Positions 26,345 through 34,828 are shown, counted from the stretch's first letter. The stretch: 64,000 bases of DNA from Spirochaetota bacterium (GCA_022703505.1 JAKLDN010000003.1:124001-188000), one strand, 5' to 3'. The notes: generated by a model not told the origin, from the letters alone. Numbers and translations are program-made.

Positions 26345-26875
26345 ATGAGAAAGCCACGGTTGCTAAAGGAAAGCGCCCTCTACCATGTCTCCGCTCGGGC
26401 AAACCGCAAGGAACACATCCTGGATGAGGAAGGCATGAAAGATGTGTTCCTTCAGGTTGTCCGGCGCGCTCGGAAGAGATACTGCTTCCGAATCGAGAAT
26501 TTCTGCGTTATGGGCAATCATTACCACCTTATGATCCGTCCGGGGCCCCGGGAATCGTTGTCACGGATCATGCAGTGGATCATGAGCGTATTCGCGATGA
26601 CCTATAACCGGGCACATGGGTATTCCGGGCATGTCTGGGGCGAACGCTTTTTTTCAAAGATCATAGAGGGGTTCCGCGAGTTCTTGGAGATCTTTCGCTA
26701 TATTGATCGAAACCCGGTAAATGCGGGTCTGGTGCTCCATGACTGGGAATGGAAGCACGGCGGTCTATGGCATGATCGCCTGGGATACAGGCACGTTCTT
26801 GTCAAACCTCCCTGCGAGGCTCTGCTATGGGCGCCCCGGCATGAGCTGCTTCGGCTGCCCGATAGGAGTCCCTAG
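26345..26875 (+). CDS. REP-associated tyrosine transposase (RAYT, Y1_Tnp family)
   Basis: Single-strand DNA transposase-like protein of 176 residues related to the IS200/IS605 TnpA family but domesticated. The HUH motif H59-Y60-H61 is in VMGNHYHLMI, and the catalytic tyrosine is Y119 in FRYIDRNPVNAGLV. It begins MRKPRLLKESALYHVSARAN, typical of RAYTs. No IS200-type flanking ends are seen. RAYTs mobilise or maintain short palindromic REP sequences. One copy of the GGGACAGAGCT word lies 45 bases upstream. The frame is open further upstream, and a 29-codon extension from ATG 26258 would include that copy, but family alignment favours this start. Confidence 0.9.
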   Translation: MRKPRLLKESALYHVSARANRKEHILDEEGMKDVFLQVVRRARKRYCFRIENFCVMGNHYHLMIRPGPRESLSRIMQWIMSVFAMTYNRAHGYSGHVWGERFFSKIIEGFREFLEIFRYIDRNPVNAGLVLHDWEWKHGGLWHDRLGYRHVLVKPPCEALLWAPRHELLRLPDRSP

Positions 26876-26894
26876 GGGAAAGGGAGTTTTGCAC

Positions 26895-26923
26895 TTGAAA
26901 ACTACACATATGTGTAGTATATC
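26895..26923 (+). promoter_or_regulatory. Promoter with an 18-bp perfect palindrome as spacer
   Basis: TTGAAA, a 17-base spacer and TATATC. The spacer plus one base is the perfect palindrome ACTACACATATGTGTAGT (26901-26918), placed like a repressor operator. It precedes the DUF72, ImuB-like and DnaE2 genes, so an SOS (LexA-type) operator is a plausible reading; it does not match the operators I know from E. coli, Bacillus or Leptospira. Confidence 0.65.
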
Positions 26924-26929
26924 GTAAGA

Positions 26930-27739
26930 GTGGACTCCTTGCCGTCCGATCTCGACATTCGAATAGGTACCTCGGGATATGACTATCCGGAGTGGAGGGG
27001 AAGCTTTTATCCCCCGGGGCTTGCCCGCAAGGATTTTCTAGGGTTCTATAGCGAGCAGTTCGACACCCTTGAAATCAACTTCACGTATTATGGCCAGCCG
27101 CGAGCGGAGATCTTCGACCGAATGCTTGGACGCCTCCGGAGGCCTATCGATTTCGCGGTGAAGGCCTACCGGAACCTCACCCATGAACGGGATGCCCGCA
27201 CGCTTCCCGCCACCGCCTGCGAGTTTCGGGCGGGAATCGATCCTCTGATCCGGGCCGGCCGGCTCGCGGCGGTCCTGCTTGAGTTTCCCTCGTCTTTCCA
27301 TTATTCCGCCGGCGAACGGGTGTACCTCGCTCGCCTGCTGGACGAACTCGAGGGAATTCCGCTGGTTGTCGAGCTGCGTAATGCCGAGTGGTACAGCGCT
27401 CGGGTTATCGAGGCCTTGCGAGCACGGAATGTGGGCCTTTGCATCCTCGATGCCCCCCGCCTGCCGGGCCTTCCTCCTGTCTTGGACCTTGTCACGGCGG
27501 ATCTCGCCTATGTCCGATTCCATGGGCGGAACGCCTTCGCCTGGTGGACGGGAGATGCGGGCACCCGCTACGAGTACTTTTACAGTCCGGAGGAATTATC
27601 CGCGTGGGCCCCTCGACTCGGTTCCCTCGGTTCCCAGGCCCGGAAGATTCGGGTCTACTTCAATAACCACAGGAGGGGGAACGCGGCCTCCAACGCCCGC
27701 GATTTCGCCTGCCTCGCAACCTCCTCCGGCCTTCTCTAG
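26930..27739 (+). CDS. DUF72 (YecE-like) protein
   Basis: Conserved TIM-barrel-like family of unknown biochemistry, 269 residues. It shows the family start RIGTSGYDYPEWRGSFYP, the EQFDTLEINFTYY strand, VELRNAEWY, the AYVRFHGRNAFAWW segment and the C-terminal VYFNNHRRGNAASNA. The start used is GTG at 26930; TTG three codons later is possible. The first gene of what looks like a damage-inducible operon, ten bases (nine intergenic) ahead of the ImuB-like gene. DUF72 here occupies the place where ImuA is found in many ImuB/DnaE2 cassettes; that functional parallel is inference. Confidence 0.88.
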   Translation: MDSLPSDLDIRIGTSGYDYPEWRGSFYPPGLARKDFLGFYSEQFDTLEINFTYYGQPRAEIFDRMLGRLRRPIDFAVKAYRNLTHERDARTLPATACEFRAGIDPLIRAGRLAAVLLEFPSSFHYSAGERVYLARLLDELEGIPLVVELRNAEWYSARVIEALRARNVGLCILDAPRLPGLPPVLDLVTADLAYVRFHGRNAFAWWTGDAGTRYEYFYSPEELSAWAPRLGSLGSQARKIRVYFNNHRRGNAASNARDFACLATSSGLL

Positions 27740-27748
27740 GGGGCCGCC

Positions 27749-29029
27749 ATGGGTACGGGAACCGTCCTGCACGTCAATGTCATCGGGTTGATGGCCGCCC
27801 TGGAAGAAAACCTCGATTCGACCCTTCGGGGACGCCCTTTCGTGGTCGCGAACAGGGCGGCGCCTCGTGCCGTGGTTCTGGACCTTTCGAGGGAAGCACA
27901 CCGAGAGGGGGTGCTGCGAGGCATGCTTCTTTCCCGGGCGGTCGCGATGCTGTCCGGTCTTATCGTGCGAGAACCCCGCACCGATATCTGTGCCCGGGCG
28001 AACGGCGAGCTCGACAGGATCTGTCGTTCCTATAGCCCCCAGGTGGAGATGGCGGGCAACGGGCACGTCTTCGCGGATCTGGCGGGAACGTCGGGGCTCA
28101 ACGGCCCCCCGGAGGACGTATCCCAGAGGATCCGGAAGGATATCTTTTCCGCAACCGGGCTCCGTCCGGTTCTTGCCCTTGCGGGATCCAAGACCGTCAG
28201 CAAGGTGGCCACGCGAGTCCTTCGTCCTGCGGGATTCATAGCTCTGTCCCCCTGGGAGGAAAACCAGCTTATGCGCCATCAACCCGTCGAGTTCCTTCCG
28301 GGCGTGGGGGCCGCCCTTTCCCGGCGCCTGGACCTCCTGGGCATTGGAGAGATCGGAGACTTGGCTGGGCTGTCGGACGCGGAAGCCCGAGCCCTGGGTC
28401 CCCGGGGACCGGAGTTGACGGCTCGGGCTCGGGGCATGGACGCCGTCCCCGTGGATCCCGAGCCTCCGGAACGCCGTACGGAGAGGGGTGCGTTCATTTT
28501 CGAGCCGGATGTCGTGGATGCTGAACTCCTGAACCCGAGGGTAGACATGCTGGCATCGGAGCTTGCGTACTCCATCCGGAGAAAGGGGATGGGAGCGCGG
28601 AACATCAGGGTAGAGGTATGGTACGCTGACGGTCTCCGAAATGCCGCTACCGCTAGATCTCCCCGCGTTCTAGTCCGGGACGACGAGGTCATCCACGGGG
28701 TCCGGGACGCGCTTCGCCGGGCGCGAACCCGCCGTGTCCGGGTCCGCCGGATATCCATCGAGTTTTCCGGATTGGGCTCCGCCGGTCCCGAGCTCGATCT
28801 GTTCGAGCCCGAGGAAACCCGCCTGGCCCGCCTGCAGCCGGCTCTGGACAGGGTGCGGACCCGATACGGTTTTTCCGCCGTATCCCCGGCGATCATCCTG
28901 GCGGCCGGCCGGACCGGCACGAACGGAGGGGCCGTCGATCGCAGTTCTGTACCGATTTCCTCACTGGTTCTCTGTCAGGGGGTCCCGGGCGAAGCCGGGG
29001 ATGATCTTCACGGTCTCGCCGTCGGTTAA
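27749..29029 (+). CDS. ImuB-like Y-family DNA polymerase lacking catalytic acids
   Basis: DinB/ImuB-family protein of 426 residues with palm, fingers, helix-hairpin-helix (FLPGVGAALSRRLDLLGIGEIGDLAGL) and little-finger regions. The active-site acids are missing: N10 replaces the first Asp (HVN for HVD), and G105-H106 replace the Asp-Glu of the second motif (GNGHVFADL for SIDEAYLDL). It should therefore be unable to polymerise, as for ImuB, which bridges DnaE2 to the sliding clamp. ELDLF at 348-352 resembles a beta-clamp-binding motif. One dispersed word encodes I-A-L-S-P. DnaE2 follows nine bases later. Confidence 0.82.
   Translation: MGTGTVLHVNVIGLMAALEENLDSTLRGRPFVVANRAAPRAVVLDLSREAHREGVLRGMLLSRAVAMLSGLIVREPRTDICARANGELDRICRSYSPQVEMAGNGHVFADLAGTSGLNGPPEDVSQRIRKDIFSATGLRPVLALAGSKTVSKVATRVLRPAGFIALSPWEENQLMRHQPVEFLPGVGAALSRRLDLLGIGEIGDLAGLSDAEARALGPRGPELTARARGMDAVPVDPEPPERRTERGAFIFEPDVVDAELLNPRVDMLASELAYSIRRKGMGARNIRVEVWYADGLRNAATARSPRVLVRDDEVIHGVRDALRRARTRRVRVRRISIEFSGLGSAGPELDLFEPEETRLARLQPALDRVRTRYGFSAVSPAIILAAGRTGTNGGAVDRSSVPISSLVLCQGVPGEAGDDLHGLAVG
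28240..28250 (-). repeat. Dispersed 11-mer in the ImuB-like gene
   Basis: Read I-A-L-S-P just before the helix-hairpin-helix. Confidence 0.8.
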
Positions 29030-29038
29030 GTACAGGCA

Positions 29039-32000
29039 ATGTTCACTCCCTTGCTGGTTTCATCCTGTTATTCCTTTCACTACGGCGTGATGTTCCCCCG
29101 GGATCTTGTGCGAGAGGCCCGTAACCTCGGGTACCGGGCTCTGGCCCTGACGGATCGGAACGGAGTATACGGGGTCCCGGCGTTCTTGGAGGCCTGCGCG
29201 GAAGGTCCTCGAGTCCAGCGAGGGACAGAGCTCGACGGCCATGCGGAGATTTCCCCGATCCTGGGGACAGAGCTTGTGGAAGGGCATGTCCGGACGCTCC
29301 TGATCGCTCGGACACGTTCCGGTTGGTCCCGGATATGCCGAATCCTCACGAACAGGGCTTCAGGTGATTTCGATCTGGCTGCGGCGATTCGAACGGAGGT
29401 TGAGCTCTGTCCCTGTATTCTAGGCAAAGGCCCTCCTCCGGATCTCCTGATAGCGACCGACGACATGAGTTTGCTCGAGGCAGCCCGAGGACGGGCTTAT
29501 GCCCTTCTTGCCCCGCCGGTCAGCCGGGCTGTCAAGGGGGCACGTCTCTCCTGGAGGTCTCTTTCCGGGACAGGCGCCCCCCTCCTTGCGACGGGAGAAG
29601 TACGGTTCCTGCGCCCGTCGGATAGGGAAGTCCAGAGGCTTCTCGTGGCGATAGGAAGCGGCAGGACAACATTCGAGGTCCAGGAAGGGGAGCTTTCGGC
29701 CCCGGGCACAATCCTCTCGTCTCCGCTCGACGCAATCCGGCCCTACCAGAGCGTGCCGGAGGCTATACGGACAAATGAAGCCGTAGTGGAGTCGATCGAG
29801 CTATGCTCGCTCTTCGACGGGTATGTCTTTCCCGAATACAAGTCCTGCGATGGGGACAGAGCTTCGGCGGTATTGCGATCCTTGGTCTATCAAGGCGCGG
29901 CGAAGCGATACGGGGATATCGACGGCATCGTCCGATCTCGGCTGGACTACGAGCTGGGGATCATCGAATCCAAGGGATTTTCCGCCTATTTCCTGATCGT
30001 GCGGGACATAGTCCGGAAGAGCTCCCGGACCTGCGGGCGCGGCAGCGCCGCCGCCAGCGTGGTTTCCTACGCTCTGGGAATCACGGATATCGATCCCCTG
30101 GCCCACGGCCTCTATTTCGAGCGCTTCCTGAACCCCGGCCGGAAAGACCCGCCGGACATCGACGTGGACTTCGCCTGGGACGAAAGGGACGCGATCCTGG
30201 AATCCGTGATCCGGGAGTACGGCGAGGACCGCGCCGCCCGGGTCTCGAACCACGTCTGTTTTCAGGCCCGTTCCGCCCTCCGGGAGACGGCACGGGCATT
30301 CGGGATGCCGGACGGCGAGATAGGAGCCGTGGAGCGGGCCCTTTACCTGGACCGGGGTCGTACCCTGGCCGAGGCGGATCCGGTCTGGAAGGAGATCCTG
30401 GAACTGGCCCCGCGGATCGCGGGCTTTCCCCGCCACCTGGGGGTTCATTCCGGCGGTCTGGTTCTGGTACCGGGCAGGCTTTCGGATCTTGTCCCCGTGG
30501 TTCCCAGCGGTTCCGGCATCCGGGTCACGGCCTGGGATAAGGAAGGCGTGGAAGCGGCCGGTTTGGTCAAGATAGACCTTCTCGGCAACCGAAGCCTGGC
30601 CGTGGTTCGGGACGCCCTGGCCAACCTGGCGGAAAACGGCACACCGATCGCCGAAGAGGACTGGAATCCTCTTTCGGACGCGGATACCATCGATCTCCTG
30701 TCCCGCGGCGACACCCTGGGGGTGTTCTACGTGGAAAGTCCGGCCATGCGGCTCCTCCAGAAGAAGACGGGCAAGGGCGATTTCGAGCACCTCGTCATCC
30801 ACTCGTCGATCATCCGACCCGCGGCCAACCGTTACATCAACGAATACATCGACCGGCTTAACGGCAAGACCTACGAGCCGCTTCATCCCTTGCTGGACGA
30901 CCAGCTTGCAGAGACCTACGGCATCCTCTGCTATCAGGAGGACGTGAGCAAGGCGGCGGTGGCCCTGGCGGGATTCACTCCGGCCGAGGCGGACGGAATC
31001 CGCAAGGTCTTGTCCAAGAAGGATGTCCGGACTCGATTAGCGGCATACCGGGCTCAGTTCATGTCCGGCTCCCGGGCCCGCGGCGTGGACGACAAGACGA
31101 TCGTCGCGGTTTGGGAGATGATCGAGTCCTTCGCGGGGTACTCGTTCGTGAAAGCCCACTCCGCGAGCTACGCGAAGCTGTCGTTCCGCTCCGCGTATCT
31201 GCGTGCTCACCACGGTGCGGAGTTCATGGCCGCCGTCCTGTCCAACAAAGGAGGCTTCTACTCGACCCTGGCCTATACCAGCGAGGCGAGGCGGATGGGG
31301 TTGCGCATTCTGGCTCCCGACGTGAACGAGAGCGAAATCCGCTGTCGGGGCCGGGACGGGACTATACGTTTCGGATTGGGAATGATCTCGAGTCTCGGCT
31401 CGGAGACGGCCGCCGGCATCGTGGCGGAACGGAAGAGCAACGGGCCGTATCGAAGCGTGGACGACCTGGGTTGCCGCGTGTCGATCGATCGCACCGAAGC
31501 CGAAGCCCTTGCAGGATCGGGAGCCTTGGACTTCCTGGACGAGGGACAGAGCTGTTCGCAGAAGCTGCTCCGTCTGCTCTCCCGGGCCGCGGCGAGAGAA
31601 GAACCTTGTTCCCGGGGGACGGAGCTCTTCGGTGAACCCACCCCGGGGACAGAGCTCAACTACCGGCGAGGGCACGTCCCAATGCCCGAGCACAAGCGGC
31701 TCGAAGCCCAGATGCGATATCTCGGAACCACCCTTGACGTCCACCCGCTTACGCTTTGCTCCCAGGCACTCAAGCGTTCCCGGACTCTTGGAAAGGATCT
31801 GCCGGATTTGGCGGGCCGACGGGTTGAACTCGCGGGCTGGCCGATAACGGCCAAGCCTGTGCTGACCTCCGCCGACGAGCCCATGGAATTCGTATCCTTC
31901 GAAGATGAGACGTCCCTGTATGAAGCCGTGCTGTTCCCGGATGCATATCTGCGCTACCGATTCCTCCTCCACGACGGCAAGCCGCTTTGGGTCCGGGGCC

Positions 32001-32101
32001 GCGTACAGGAGGACCGGGGGGCGACGGTGCTTTCCGTGGAAAGCCTCGCGGCTATGGAATGCTCTGTCCCTCGGGGGGTGGGTCGCTTCTCTGTCCCCTG
32101 A
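29039..32101 (+). CDS. dnaE2: Error-prone DNA polymerase DnaE2-like (C-family)
   Basis: C-family polymerase of 1020 residues, the DnaE2 size. An N-terminal PHP domain (SFHYGVMFPRDLVREARNL, LALTDRNGVYG) is followed by the polymerase core with CGRGSAAASVVSYALG and the catalytic PDIDVDF (372-378, acids D373, D375 and D377), the FVKAHSASYAKLSF helix, an HhH region and a C-terminal OB fold. With an ImuB-like partner it should perform translesion synthesis. Nine dispersed words lie in the gene (29222, 29264, 29403, 29853, 31543, 31616, 31646, 32061, 32087); the last two make up much of the C-terminus MECSVPRGVGRFSVP. Confidence 0.9.
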   Translation: MFTPLLVSSCYSFHYGVMFPRDLVREARNLGYRALALTDRNGVYGVPAFLEACAEGPRVQRGTELDGHAEISPILGTELVEGHVRTLLIARTRSGWSRICRILTNRASGDFDLAAAIRTEVELCPCILGKGPPPDLLIATDDMSLLEAARGRAYALLAPPVSRAVKGARLSWRSLSGTGAPLLATGEVRFLRPSDREVQRLLVAIGSGRTTFEVQEGELSAPGTILSSPLDAIRPYQSVPEAIRTNEAVVESIELCSLFDGYVFPEYKSCDGDRASAVLRSLVYQGAAKRYGDIDGIVRSRLDYELGIIESKGFSAYFLIVRDIVRKSSRTCGRGSAAASVVSYALGITDIDPLAHGLYFERFLNPGRKDPPDIDVDFAWDERDAILESVIREYGEDRAARVSNHVCFQARSALRETARAFGMPDGEIGAVERALYLDRGRTLAEADPVWKEILELAPRIAGFPRHLGVHSGGLVLVPGRLSDLVPVVPSGSGIRVTAWDKEGVEAAGLVKIDLLGNRSLAVVRDALANLAENGTPIAEEDWNPLSDADTIDLLSRGDTLGVFYVESPAMRLLQKKTGKGDFEHLVIHSSIIRPAANRYINEYIDRLNGKTYEPLHPLLDDQLAETYGILCYQEDVSKAAVALAGFTPAEADGIRKVLSKKDVRTRLAAYRAQFMSGSRARGVDDKTIVAVWEMIESFAGYSFVKAHSASYAKLSFRSAYLRAHHGAEFMAAVLSNKGGFYSTLAYTSEARRMGLRILAPDVNESEIRCRGRDGTIRFGLGMISSLGSETAAGIVAERKSNGPYRSVDDLGCRVSIDRTEAEALAGSGALDFLDEGQSCSQKLLRLLSRAAAREEPCSRGTELFGEPTPGTELNYRRGHVPMPEHKRLEAQMRYLGTTLDVHPLTLCSQALKRSRTLGKDLPDLAGRRVELAGWPITAKPVLTSADEPMEFVSFEDETSLYEAVLFPDAYLRYRFLLHDGKPLWVRGRVQEDRGATVLSVESLAAMECSVPRGVGRFSVP
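29222..29274 (+). repeat. Two dispersed 11-mers in the PHP domain of dnaE2
   Basis: Copies at 29222-29232 and 29264-29274, both read G-T-E-L. The second stands where family members have G-x-E-L; the first is in extra sequence. Confidence 0.85.
29403..29413 (-). repeat. Dispersed 11-mer in dnaE2, opposite orientation
   Basis: Read E-L-C-P; an inverted partner of the preceding pair. Confidence 0.8.
29853..29863 (+). repeat. Dispersed 11-mer in dnaE2
   Basis: Read G-D-R-A-S ahead of the polymerase core. Confidence 0.8.
31543..31553 (+). repeat. Dispersed 11-mer in dnaE2
   Basis: Read G-Q-S-C after the helix-hairpin-helix region. Confidence 0.8.
31616..31656 (+). repeat. Two dispersed 11-mers in a dnaE2 linker
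   Basis: GGGACGGAGCT at 31616-31626 (one-base variant) and an exact copy at 31646-31656, both read G-T-E-L (GTELFGEPTPGTEL), in the variable linker before the OB fold. Confidence 0.8.
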
Positions 32102-32186
32102 GCTCCCCGAAGGAGCATATCCAAGCTCTGTCCCTGGTTGTTGTAAAAAACCAGGCTCTGTCCCCAGGTTGCTCGAGCTCTGTCCC
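32061..32186 (-). repeat. Five-copy cluster at the end of dnaE2 and in the following gap
   Basis: All in one orientation: 32061 (10 of 11 bases), 32087 (9 of 11), 32124 (exact), 32154 (GGCT variant) and 32176 (exact); steps of 22-37 bases. The first two encode the DnaE2 C-terminus; the last three are intergenic. Confidence 0.85.
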
Positions 32187-32220
32187 CGCATTTCTGATAT
32201 CATGAACGTCTGGAGGTCTC

Positions 32221-32988
32221 ATGAAAGCCTGGTACGAAGCCCTGTTCGAGAACTACGGCCGGAAGTACGATGCCGAGAACTTCACCCGGGGGACTTCGGG
32301 GGAATGCGACTTCATCGAGAAGGAGCTGGGGAGCGACCGCTCGAAGCGCATCCTGGACATCGGATGCGGGACGGGCCGCCATACCTTGGAACTGACCGCC
32401 CGGGGCTACGCGGTCATAGGGGTCGACCTGTCCGAGTCCCAGCTGGAGCGGGCCCGGGATAAGGCCCGGGAGCGGGGCCTGTCCGTGGAGTTCCGGCGGG
32501 AGGACGCCCGGAACCTTCCCTTCGAGGCCGAGTTCGACGCGGCCATCATGCTCTGCGAGGGGGCCTTCCCCCTCATGGAGACGGACGAGATGAACTTCGA
32601 GATCCTCCGCGGAGCCGCCCGGGCCCTGAAACCCGGCGGCATCCTCATCTTCACGACCTTGAACGGACTTTTTCCGCTCGTCCACTCGGTGGAGGTGTTC
32701 TGCTCGTCCAATTCCGAGCCCGGCAACGCCGTCTACCGGAACAATACCTTCGACCTCATGACCTTCCGGGACCACAACGTGACCGAGGTGGTGGACGATC
32801 TCGGCAATACCAAGACCCTGGAGTGCGACGAGCGGTACTACGTCCCCAGCGAGATCACCTGGCTCCTCAAGACTGCGGGATTCACGGACATCGGGATCTT
32901 CGGGGCGCACCTGGGGGCTTTTTCCCGGGACCACCGGTTGACGACGGAGGACTTCGAAATGTTGGTCACGGCCCGAAAGGCCCCGTGA
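32221..32988 (+). CDS. SAM-dependent methyltransferase (class I)
   Basis: 255 residues. The SAM-binding motif ILDIGCGTGRH is at 44-54, the acidic strand end GVDLSESQ at about 65, then EDARNLPF and the LKPGGILIF strand. This is the Methyltransf_25/11 type of small-molecule or unknown specificity. GGAGG lies upstream of the ATG. The 119-base gap upstream holds three dispersed words. The aldo-keto reductase gene follows after 14 bases; no shared pathway is clear. Confidence 0.85.
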   Translation: MKAWYEALFENYGRKYDAENFTRGTSGECDFIEKELGSDRSKRILDIGCGTGRHTLELTARGYAVIGVDLSESQLERARDKARERGLSVEFRREDARNLPFEAEFDAAIMLCEGAFPLMETDEMNFEILRGAARALKPGGILIFTTLNGLFPLVHSVEVFCSSNSEPGNAVYRNNTFDLMTFRDHNVTEVVDDLGNTKTLECDERYYVPSEITWLLKTAGFTDIGIFGAHLGAFSRDHRLTTEDFEMLVTARKAP

Positions 32989-33002
32989 CCCGGAGGTGTT
33001 GA

Positions 33003-33998
33003 ATGGAATATCGATACCTGGGGCGTTCGGGGCTACGAGTTTCCCCTCTTTGGCTGGGCACCTGGAACTTCGGGGATCCGACCCCCGAGGCCGAGGCGAT
33101 CCGCATGATCCACCGCGCCCTGGACGCGGGCATCACCTGCATCGACACCGCGGACTCCTACGCGGCGGGGGAAAGCGAGCGGATCCTGGGCCGGGCCCTG
33201 GGGGGAGGGCTCCGGGACAAGGTCGTCCTGGCGACGAAATTCCACTTCCCCGTGTCGGATGGACCGAACGACCGGGGGAACTCCCGCCGCCACATCCTCC
33301 GCGCCGTAGAGGCGTCCCTGCGCCGCCTCGGCACGGATTGGATCGATCTCTATCAGGCTCATCGCCCGGATTTCGGGGTTCCCCAGGAGGAAACCCTCCG
33401 CGCCTTGGACGACCTCGTACGTCAGGGAAAGGTACGGTACGTGGGCTCCTCGACCTTCCCGGCCTGGATGATCATGGAGGCCCTGGGGATCAGCGAGCGG
33501 CTGGGTCTTCCGCGGTTCGTCTCGGAACAGCCCCCCTACAATCTTCTGGACCGGCGGATCGAGAACGAACTGGTACCCCTTGCCCTCCGGCACGGCGTGG
33601 GCATCCTGGCGTGGTCGCCCCTGGCCGCGGGCCAGCTGGCGGGGCGGTACGCCGACGCCGCCCGGCCGCCCGCGGACTCCAAGGCCGCCCGGGTTTCCTA
33701 TGTCGCCGCTAGGCTCACCGAGCGGGGGATCAAGGTCGCCCGCTCCCTGGCCGGATTGGCGGCCGATCGGGGGCTGACACCCTCCCAGCTGGCCCTCCTC
33801 TGGGTGAAGGACCAGCCGGGCATAGCGGCGGCCCTGCTCGGCAGCCGTACGGAAGCCCAGCTCGAGGAAGCCCTGCCCGTTCTCAACCTGAGCCTGGACG
33901 CCGAGACCGCGGCGGCCCTGGATTCCCTCGTGCCTCCCGGGAGCGCGGTCGCGGATTTCCACAACACCTCGGGCTGGATGAAGATGAAGCTTCTGTGA
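33003..33998 (+). CDS. Aldo-keto reductase
   Basis: NADPH-dependent aldo-keto reductase of the YhdN/voltage-channel-beta type, 331 residues. The catalytic tetrad is present: D48 and Y53 ([11 protein letters not shown]), K79 (LATKFHF) and H120 (YQAHRPD). The phosphate-binding C-terminal part reads [22 protein letters not shown] precedes the ATG. The substrate cannot be told. The protein ends with [11 protein letters not shown]. Confidence 0.92.
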   Translation: MEYRYLGRSGLRVSPLWLGTWNFGDPTPEAEAIRMIHRALDAGITCIDTADSYAAGESERILGRALGGGLRDKVVLATKFHFPVSDGPNDRGNSRRHILRAVEASLRRLGTDWIDLYQAHRPDFGVPQEETLRALDDLVRQGKVRYVGSSTFPAWMIMEALGISERLGLPRFVSEQPPYNLLDRRIENELVPLALRHGVGILAWSPLAAGQLAGRYADAARPPADSKAARVSYVAARLTERGIKVARSLAGLAADRGLTPSQLALLWVKDQPGIAAALLGSRTEAQLEEALPVLNLSLDAETAAALDSLVPPGSAVADFHNTSGWMKMKLL

Positions 33999-34044
33999 AT
34001 CCCGCAGGAGCGCGAGGCAGGATCGAGCCGGGTCCGGGACGGAC

Positions 34045-34785
34045 TCACCCCGGAGCCATCAGGATCGAGGCCGTCCCGGCCAGGATGAGACCCTGGGCGG
34101 CGAGATAGGTTCCCCAGGGTACCTGGTACTCGTGCTTCGGGTGCCTCCCGTGGAGGGTCGTCTCGCCCATGACGGCGTCGGAAAGAAGGAAGAACAGGGC
34201 TCCCGCGGCGACCGGGATCCAGGACCCTCCCCGGGTCACGGCCGCGGAAAGGGCGATCGCCGTCATGGTTCCCAGGGCGAATCCGTACAGGAATCCTCCC
34301 AGCATCAAGCTCCTCGGACGTCCGGGTTGGTAGACCCTCAGCCGGAATATCATCGCCGGCGCGATCAGGAGCACCGCTAAAATGGGGACAAAGTACCCTC
34401 GCTCCGCAAGCTCCCGGAAGGGGATCAAGGACAGGAAGGCACCTATATAGATAACCTGGGCGGCCGCGAAGCTGAGGATGCCCAGGAAGACCGGCTCCCG
34501 AACCCGGTTCCGAATTGCCGGGAACTGAAGGTTGAAGTAATCCCCCGCGAAGGAGCAGGTCATGCCCAGGGGGAGGAGGACGGCTCCGTATCGCCCGAGG
34601 CCGGCCGTGAAGTAGACCGCCCAGGCGAAGGTCAGGAGCTGGGCCGAGAAGGCCAGGTAGGCACCCCTGCAGTGGGGCAGGCGTCCTTCCGCGGTATCGA
34701 TGCCCCGGATCGTTAGCCAATGAAGAAGGAAGCCCAGGACGATTCCGGAGGGCAGGATCATAAGCCAGGGAAGGCCGTTCGTCAT
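34045..34785 (-). CDS. YhhN-family membrane protein (lysoplasmalogenase-like)
   Basis: 246-residue integral membrane protein with about eight helices and the YhhN/TMEM86 family features LPLGMTCSFAGDYFN near the middle and FFLLSDAVMGE near the C-terminus; the paired Asp residues in these helices are the proposed active site of TMEM86 lysoplasmalogenases. It may hydrolyse lysoplasmalogen or another ether lipid; spirochaetes and other anaerobes can have plasmalogens. GGAG lies upstream of the ATG. It is divergent from the GntR gene. Confidence 0.78.
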   Translation of the reverse strand: MTNGLPWLMILPSGIVLGFLLHWLTIRGIDTAEGRLPHCRGAYLAFSAQLLTFAWAVYFTAGLGRYGAVLLPLGMTCSFAGDYFNLQFPAIRNRVREPVFLGILSFAAAQVIYIGAFLSLIPFRELAERGYFVPILAVLLIAPAMIFRLRVYQPGRPRSLMLGGFLYGFALGTMTAIALSAAVTRGGSWIPVAAGALFFLLSDAVMGETTLHGRHPKHEYQVPWGTYLAAQGLILAGTASILMAPG

Positions 34786-34828
34786 GGTCGCTCCTTGTTT
34801 CGAGGTATCGGGCAGGCCGCTTCGAATC

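Noticed and set aside
25683-28860. Partial matches such as GGCTCTGGCCCC (25.7 kb) and GGCTCTGGACAG (28.8 kb)
   Set aside because: Three or more differences from the word; expected by chance in this composition.
27749-29029. Active DNA polymerase IV (DinB)
   Set aside because: All three catalytic acidic positions are replaced, so an ImuB-like inactive role is more likely.
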